A stretch of 64,000 nt of DNA from Bianquea renquensis (GTDB lineage Bacteria > Bacillota > Clostridia > Lachnospirales > Bianqueaceae). Shown piece by piece: positions 59,944-64,000 of this stretch. The DNA is taken from positions 1 to 64,000 of the forward strand of contig NZ_JACRSQ010000016.1 in the NCBI RefSeq assembly GCF_014384895.1, given 5' to 3'. Within the stretch, counting starts at the first letter, position 1; each line of letters begins with the position of its first letter. The translations under genes and the position numbers were made by a program. The notes beneath the pieces were generated by a model that had not been told where the DNA came from, searched no databases, and was given only the letters and a program-made list of their open reading frames with translations.

Positions 59944-61170
59944 TCACGCTCCTCCCAGCACACGATCCCGCTTACCCTTTGAAAACGCGATCAATTGTGG
60001 TTTTTCTTTGATAAGCTCATAATCGATGGTATCGAGAGGCGTCTCGTCCCGGATCAAGGCTGTGTAAATGCCGGCGCGGGCTACATCGCCGACCAGAATA
60101 TAGCCCTTTAACACTCCTTGACGGGTCACTAATTTTTTATACGCAGAGTCACTTTGAACCACATACTCCTCCCCGACATAGCTTCCAGCCGTGAGCATGT
60201 GGAGTCCAAAGAAGCCAATGGCATTCATGGGAATCGCCTTATCATAGGAAGTCTCCAGGCCCGCCATGTTCAGGCCACAGACTTCCCCCTGCCGGTACGC
60301 GTTGGGAAGCAGGGCCAGGACACGCTCTGTCCCCGATGTAATATCATAGCTCTGAGTGCAATCCCCTGCGGCATAAATATCGGGGAGACTGGTCATACAG
60401 TGGGAATCCACCTGGACACCCCTCTCGATATCCGCCCCCGCATTTTTCAGGAGCTCCACCTCGGGACGCACACCCACGGCGAGAACCAGCACATCAAAAT
60501 CTACAGCGCTTCCATTTTTCAATTCCGCTCGGGAAGGGGTAAAGCATTTTGCGCTGGTCCCGAGAATAAACCGGATTCCCTGGCGCTCAATATGCTTCTG
60601 TACCATGGCCGCGGCGGCGGTATCCAAAATGCTGGGCAGAATCTGCTCCGCCAGATCCACAACGGTGACGCTCTTGACCTTCTTCGCAATCCCCTCCGCG
60701 CACTTTAGACCGATGAGTCCCGCCCCTAGAATCATAACGCGGCTCTCCTCCGTCAAGTCTTGATCCAGCGCCTTGGCATCATCCAGGGATAGAAAGGTGT
60801 GTTTGACCGGAACCGACTCCAATCCTTCCATAGCGGGCACAAAGGGTTTTGAACCCGTAGCGCAGAGCAGCCGGTCAAAGGGAACCCTTTCCCCATTATC
60901 CAGCAAAACAGTCTTGGCAAGAGAATCGATGGCCACAGCTGTTCTTCCGAGCATAACTTCACAGCCGTTCTTTTCGTAGAAATCATCGGCTCGATATTTC
61001 ATCCGCTCCCCATCGGTCTTTCCTGCCAACAGGTAAGAAATCAGCGGGCGAGAATAGGTGTGGTACTTTTCCCGGGAAATAATTGTGATGGGCCCCTCCT
61101 GATCAACCTGCCGGATTCCCTCCACACAGCCGATGGCAGCGGCCGAATTTCCAATAATCACATACCGCAT
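59944..61170 (-). CDS. FAD/NAD(P)-dependent oxidoreductase of the glutamate synthase cluster
   Basis: About 408 residues. The FAD-binding motif is YVIIGNSAAAIGCVEGI, the NAD(P)-binding motif VMILGAGLIGLKCAEGI and the FAD-ribityl Asp is in IYAAGDCTQSYD. It belongs to the NADH oxidase/rubredoxin reductase-like family and has no redox-active Cys pair. It probably feeds electrons from NAD(P)H through the adjacent ferredoxin-like protein to GltB2. ATG at 61170 is preferred, overlapping region of the upstream stop. Confidence 0.9.
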   Translation of the reverse strand: MRYVIIGNSAAAIGCVEGIRQVDQEGPITIISREKYHTYSRPLISYLLAGKTDGERMKYRADDFYEKNGCEVMLGRTAVAIDSLAKTVLLDNGERVPFDRLLCATGSKPFVPAMEGLESVPVKHTFLSLDDAKALDQDLTEESRVMILGAGLIGLKCAEGIAKKVKSVTVVDLAEQILPSILDTAAAAMVQKHIERQGIRFILGTSAKCFTPSRAELKNGSAVDFDVLVLAVGVRPEVELLKNAGADIERGVQVDSHCMTSLPDIYAAGDCTQSYDITSGTERVLALLPNAYRQGEVCGLNMAGLETSYDKAIPMNAIGFFGLHMLTAGSYVGEEYVVQSDSAYKKLVTRQGVLKGYILVGDVARAGIYTALIRDETPLDTIDYELIKEKPQLIAFSKGKRDRVLGGA

Positions 61171-61175
61171 ATTCC

Positions 61176-61604
61176 TCACCTCTCTTCAAATACAATCGCT
61201 TTATTTGGGCAATGCTCAACACAGGCAGGCTTTCCACCAGCATTGTTCAGACACAGTTCGCACTTCTGAATCACGCCTTCATCCGAAGGCATGACACATC
61301 CATAAGGGCAGGTCAAAATGCAGGTGTAGCATCCCACGCATTTCTCCTTGTCAATCTCGATCACACCATCCACCAGATGCAAAGCTCCGGTGATACAGCC
61401 CTTGACGCACAGCGGCTCCTCACAATGGCGGCAGGAGACGGCGAAACTGATCCCATCCTTCTCTTCCACCTGAATTCTAGGATTGATCTGCACGCCCTTC
61501 AGCGCTTTGACCATATCCTTTTCCCCAGAGTTTGCAAAGGCACAGTAATATTCGCAAAGATGGCAGCCCAGGCACCACTTTTCATTGACATAGATTCGTT
61601 TCAT
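61176..61604 (-). CDS. 4Fe-4S dicluster ferredoxin-like electron carrier
   Basis: A 142-residue protein with about four Cys clusters: CLGCHLCEYYC (about 11-21), CRHCEEPLCVKGC (about 58-70), CVGCYTCILTCPYGC (about 89-103) and CELCLNNAGGKPACVEHC (about 114-131). This is the pattern of HycB/DmsB-type electron-transfer subunits carrying several [4Fe-4S] clusters. It is placed between the GltB2 and oxidoreductase genes, so it likely connects them. Confidence 0.92.
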   Translation of the reverse strand: MKRIYVNEKWCLGCHLCEYYCAFANSGEKDMVKALKGVQINPRIQVEEKDGISFAVSCRHCEEPLCVKGCITGALHLVDGVIEIDKEKCVGCYTCILTCPYGCVMPSDEGVIQKCELCLNNAGGKPACVEHCPNKAIVFEER

Positions 61605-61619
61605 GCAGGCTTCTCCTCT

Positions 61620-63125
61620 CTACTCTCCGGCGTGCTTGATTCCCAGGACTTCCAGTTCCTTTTCCGTCAGCCCGATTCCTCTCAGCATCAAACGGTTCCC
61701 CTTCAAGGCCTCAATGGAGTTGATCCCCATGCCGCCCATGATCTCCTTGATCTCATGCCCCCAGGCTGTCACAAGGTTGACCAATCTCTTATACCCAATC
61801 TCTGGATTCAACCGCTTCACCAGTTCCGGGCGCTGCGTCGCGATTCCCCAATTGCATTTTCCCTGATTACAGCTGCGGCAAAGGTGGCAGCCGAGGGCTA
61901 CGAGAGCGCTTGTGGCGATGTACACAGCATCCGCTCCCAGGGCAATGGCCTTGACGATATCCGCGCTGCTGCGAATACTCCCGCCGACGATGATGGAGAC
62001 TTCATCCCGAATACCCTCCTGGCGAAGTCTCTCATCCACACTGGCAAGGGCCAACTCAATGGGGATTCCCACATTGTCCCGAATTCGGGAAGGGGCAGCC
62101 CCCGTCCCGCCGCGGAATCCATCGATGGCGATGATGTCAGCGCCACTTCTGGCAATCCCGCTGGCGATGGCCGCAACATTGTGGACTGCGGCGATCTTGA
62201 CGATGACCGGTTTCTTATACTCTGTCGCCTCTTTCAGAGAATAGACTAGCTGCCGCAGATCTTCAATGGAGTAGATATCGTGATGGGGCGCCGGTGAAAT
62301 CGCGTCGGATCCTTCCGGTATCATCCTAGTTCTCGATACGTCCCCGACGATCTTGGCCCCCGGCAGATGCCCGCCAATGCCCGGCTTGGCCCCCTGTCCC
62401 ATCTTGATCTCAACGGCGGCCCCTGCTTCAAGATAGTCCTTGTGGACGCCAAAGCGCCCAGACGCTACCTGCACGATAGTATTGGCGCCGTACTTATAAA
62501 AATCTTCGTGTAACCCGCCTTCTCCAGTGTTATAATAGATTCCCAGCTCCTGCGCCGCTCGCGCCAGACTTTCATGGGCGTTGTAGCTGATGGAGCCGTA
62601 GGACATGGCTGAAAACAGAATCGGCACGGAAAGCTCCAGGTGGGGCGGCATGGTGTTGACCAGATCCCCATTTTCATCCCGCCGGATTTCCGTGGGTCTC
62701 TTCCCGAGATACACTTTGGTCTCCATGGGCTCCCGCAGCGGATCGATGGGCGGGTTTGTGACCTGGGATGCGTTGAGCAGAATTTTATCAAAGTAAACAG
62801 GATAGTTCTTCGGCGTTCCCATGGAGGACAGCAGCACTCCGCCTGTGCCGGCTTGCCGGATCACATCGGAGATCACATCTCCCGTCCAGTTGGAATTGAC
62901 TTTGTAGGTGTCGTCGCTTTTGACAATCTTTAGGGCCCTTGTGGGACAGAACGCGACACAGCGATGGCAATTGACGCACTTGCTTTCATCTGCCATCATA
63001 ACGCCGGCATCCTCGTCATACCAGTGAACCTCGTTGGCGCACTGCCGCTCGCAGACGCGGCACGCGATACACCGGGATTGATTTCGGACAACTTCGTATT
63101 CCGGATAGATAAAATCAATGGACAT
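61620..63125 (-). CDS. Glutamate synthase FMN-binding subunit with N-terminal ferredoxin domain (GltB2-like)
   Basis: A 501-residue protein. The N-terminal two-[4Fe-4S] domain has CIACRVCERQC and CVNCHRCVAFCP (about 18-62). The FMN-binding glutamate synthase core has GSISYNAHESLARAA, TGEGGLHEDF, GQGAKPGIGGHLPGAK and GFRGGTGAAPSRIRDN. A Cys-rich CHLCRSCNQGKC (about 415) binds the 3Fe-4S-type cluster. It reduces 2-oxoglutarate plus ammonia to glutamate. Its ATG overlaps the gltB1 stop by one base. Confidence 0.94.
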   Translation of the reverse strand: MSIDFIYPEYEVVRNQSRCIACRVCERQCANEVHWYDEDAGVMMADESKCVNCHRCVAFCPTRALKIVKSDDTYKVNSNWTGDVISDVIRQAGTGGVLLSSMGTPKNYPVYFDKILLNASQVTNPPIDPLREPMETKVYLGKRPTEIRRDENGDLVNTMPPHLELSVPILFSAMSYGSISYNAHESLARAAQELGIYYNTGEGGLHEDFYKYGANTIVQVASGRFGVHKDYLEAGAAVEIKMGQGAKPGIGGHLPGAKIVGDVSRTRMIPEGSDAISPAPHHDIYSIEDLRQLVYSLKEATEYKKPVIVKIAAVHNVAAIASGIARSGADIIAIDGFRGGTGAAPSRIRDNVGIPIELALASVDERLRQEGIRDEVSIIVGGSIRSSADIVKAIALGADAVYIATSALVALGCHLCRSCNQGKCNWGIATQRPELVKRLNPEIGYKRLVNLVTAWGHEIKEIMGGMGINSIEALKGNRLMLRGIGLTEKELEVLGIKHAGE

Positions 63126-64000
63126 TACTTCACACCTCCCTCAAGAGTCACGATAACCGGCTCCCCGCCCTTTGGCGCCCAGATGGCGTCCACATCTGGC
63201 TCAATCACCCGGATAGCACACTCTTCGCTGGCAGCGTATACCATATCGCCCTTCTCTGCGATAACCATGGATCGAAGCTTTAAGCGATCGTTCAGGGCCA
63301 TCATGCCCCCCTCAAATCCCACCAGGATTGAGAAGGGACCTGTGATTAAAAGGCTGGAAAAGATGCTGCGCAGATACGTGAGCCGCTCTTTCTCCTTCGG
63401 GCTCTTTTTCTCAATGGTGCTCCAAAAGGGTGCGGCGATAACGGATGCCGTCTCTTCCATGGACAGCCCCTTTCGCCTGTGGAGATAATCGATGATATAG
63501 GTAATGACCTCCGTATCCGTCAACAAGGTACATTTGTACCCGAACATCTCAATGTAGCGCCGGTTGGCGTCATAGGAGGAAATCTCTCCATTATGTACGA
63601 TGGAGTAATCCAGCATAGCAAAGGGATGCGCGCCGCCCCACCATCCCGGCGTGTTGGTGGGATAGCGGCCATGGGCCGTCCAGCAATACCCCTCGTATTC
63701 GTCGAGTCGGTAAAATTCTCCCACATCTTCTGGAAATCCGACCGCCTTGAAGACGCCCATGTTCTTTCCGCTGGAAAAGACATACGCCCCCTCCAATTCC
63801 GTGTTGATTCGGATGACACAGCGGGAGACATACTCTCGCTCCTCCAGCTGGCTGTCTTTTAGCTTGGTGGGCAGAGGTGCGACAAAGTACCGCCAGATCA
63901 ACGGTTCATCCATGATGCGAGGGTGTTTTTTTGTGGGGATTTTTGACAAGTTCACCACATCAAAGTGACGGTCCAAAAATTTCTCACAGCGCTCCCTCGC
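63125..64000 (-). CDS. Glutamate synthase glutaminase-domain subunit (GltB1-like), partial
   Basis: The 5' end lies beyond the window; the visible 291 residues stay open to base 64000. They show the class II amidotransferase fold (CWTAHGRYPTNTPGWWGGAHPF, in parts, and DYSIVHNGEISSYDANRRY, LLTDTEVITYII). The N-terminal nucleophile Cys should lie in the missing part. It would release ammonia from glutamine for GltB2. It is the first visible gene of the split GOGAT operon. Confidence 0.92.
   Translation of the reverse strand, partial: ARERCEKFLDRHFDVVNLSKIPTKKHPRIMDEPLIWRYFVAPLPTKLKDSQLEEREYVSRCVIRINTELEGAYVFSSGKNMGVFKAVGFPEDVGEFYRLDEYEGYCWTAHGRYPTNTPGWWGGAHPFAMLDYSIVHNGEISSYDANRRYIEMFGYKCTLLTDTEVITYIIDYLHRRKGLSMEETASVIAAPFWSTIEKKSPKEKERLTYLRSIFSSLLITGPFSILVGFEGGMMALNDRLKLRSMVIAEKGDMVYAASEECAIRVIEPDVDAIWAPKGGEPVIVTLEGGVK

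Noticed and set aside
61212..62249. 345-codon open frame on the plus strand
   Set aside because: It is antisense to the ferredoxin-like and GltB2 genes, both of which have clear catalytic motifs and coupled starts.

Overview
The window looks like a chromosome segment of an anaerobic, spore-forming Clostridia member (Lachnospirales/Oscillospirales-like). The evidence is the recR-yaaL-bofA order (bofA acts in sporulation), a large Gram-positive-type SRP RNA beside dnaX, LL-diaminopimelate aminotransferase, archaeal-type split glutamate synthase, paired radical-SAM/'DNA metabolism' genes and a TnpX-like serine recombinase. Most of the sequence is moderately GC-rich; about 30.7-33.2 kb is clearly AT-richer. 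No tRNA, rRNA or CRISPR array was seen.

Layout. 0-0.6 kb: non-genic DNA with a long hairpin and two tandem ~205 bp repeats carrying tiny ORFs and minus-strand terminators. 0.7-5.4 kb: a CBS protein, a small acidic membrane protein, and a tight operon of ATP-grasp ligase, Asp/Glu racemase and an atypical MurE-like ligase, probably for cell-wall branch chemistry. 5.6-8.4 kb: a TIM-barrel isomerase, a decayed AraC fragment and a MATE pump. 8.5-12.5 kb: the housekeeping block bofA-yaaL-recR-ebfC-dnaX plus SRP RNA. 12.5-15.5 kb: a CmpB-like membrane protein and a two-gene DNA-repair-like radical SAM pair. 15.7-19.7 kb: an IMP dehydrogenase resembling the Tritrichomonas foetus enzyme, a solitary tyrosine integrase and lrgA-lrgB. 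19.8-22.9 kb: a DUF4358 lipoprotein/MBOAT/DHHW set (probable surface O-acylation). 23.1-26.5 kb: asnS, a PocR/AraC regulator and a divergent UroD-family methyltransferase. 26.8-35.1 kb: accessory DNA with a DUF4143 ATPase, serine recombinase, TnpW-like protein, MATE cargo behind a promoter-terminator leader, a methyltransferase, a second tyrosine recombinase and a repeat-rich non-coding stretch. 35.1-42.2 kb: two small genes, a heterodimeric ABC exporter and a GH95 fucosidase.

42.6-64 kb is a same-strand glutamine/nucleotide block. In transcription order (right to left) it reads gltB1-gltB2-ferredoxin-FAD oxidoreductase-gltB3, guaA, glnA, an ANTAR antiterminator, purF, carA, a carB::dapF fusion, pyrG, dapL, tetR, purE and a purF paralog without its catalytic cysteine. 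Glutamine and glutamate made by GlnA and the split GOGAT feed four glutamine amidotransferases (GuaA, PurF, CarA, PyrG) encoded beside them. DapF and DapL are the last two steps to meso-diaminopimelate. Two diverged copies of the same dead AraC gene lie about 50 kb apart, each directly behind a gene's stop codon.
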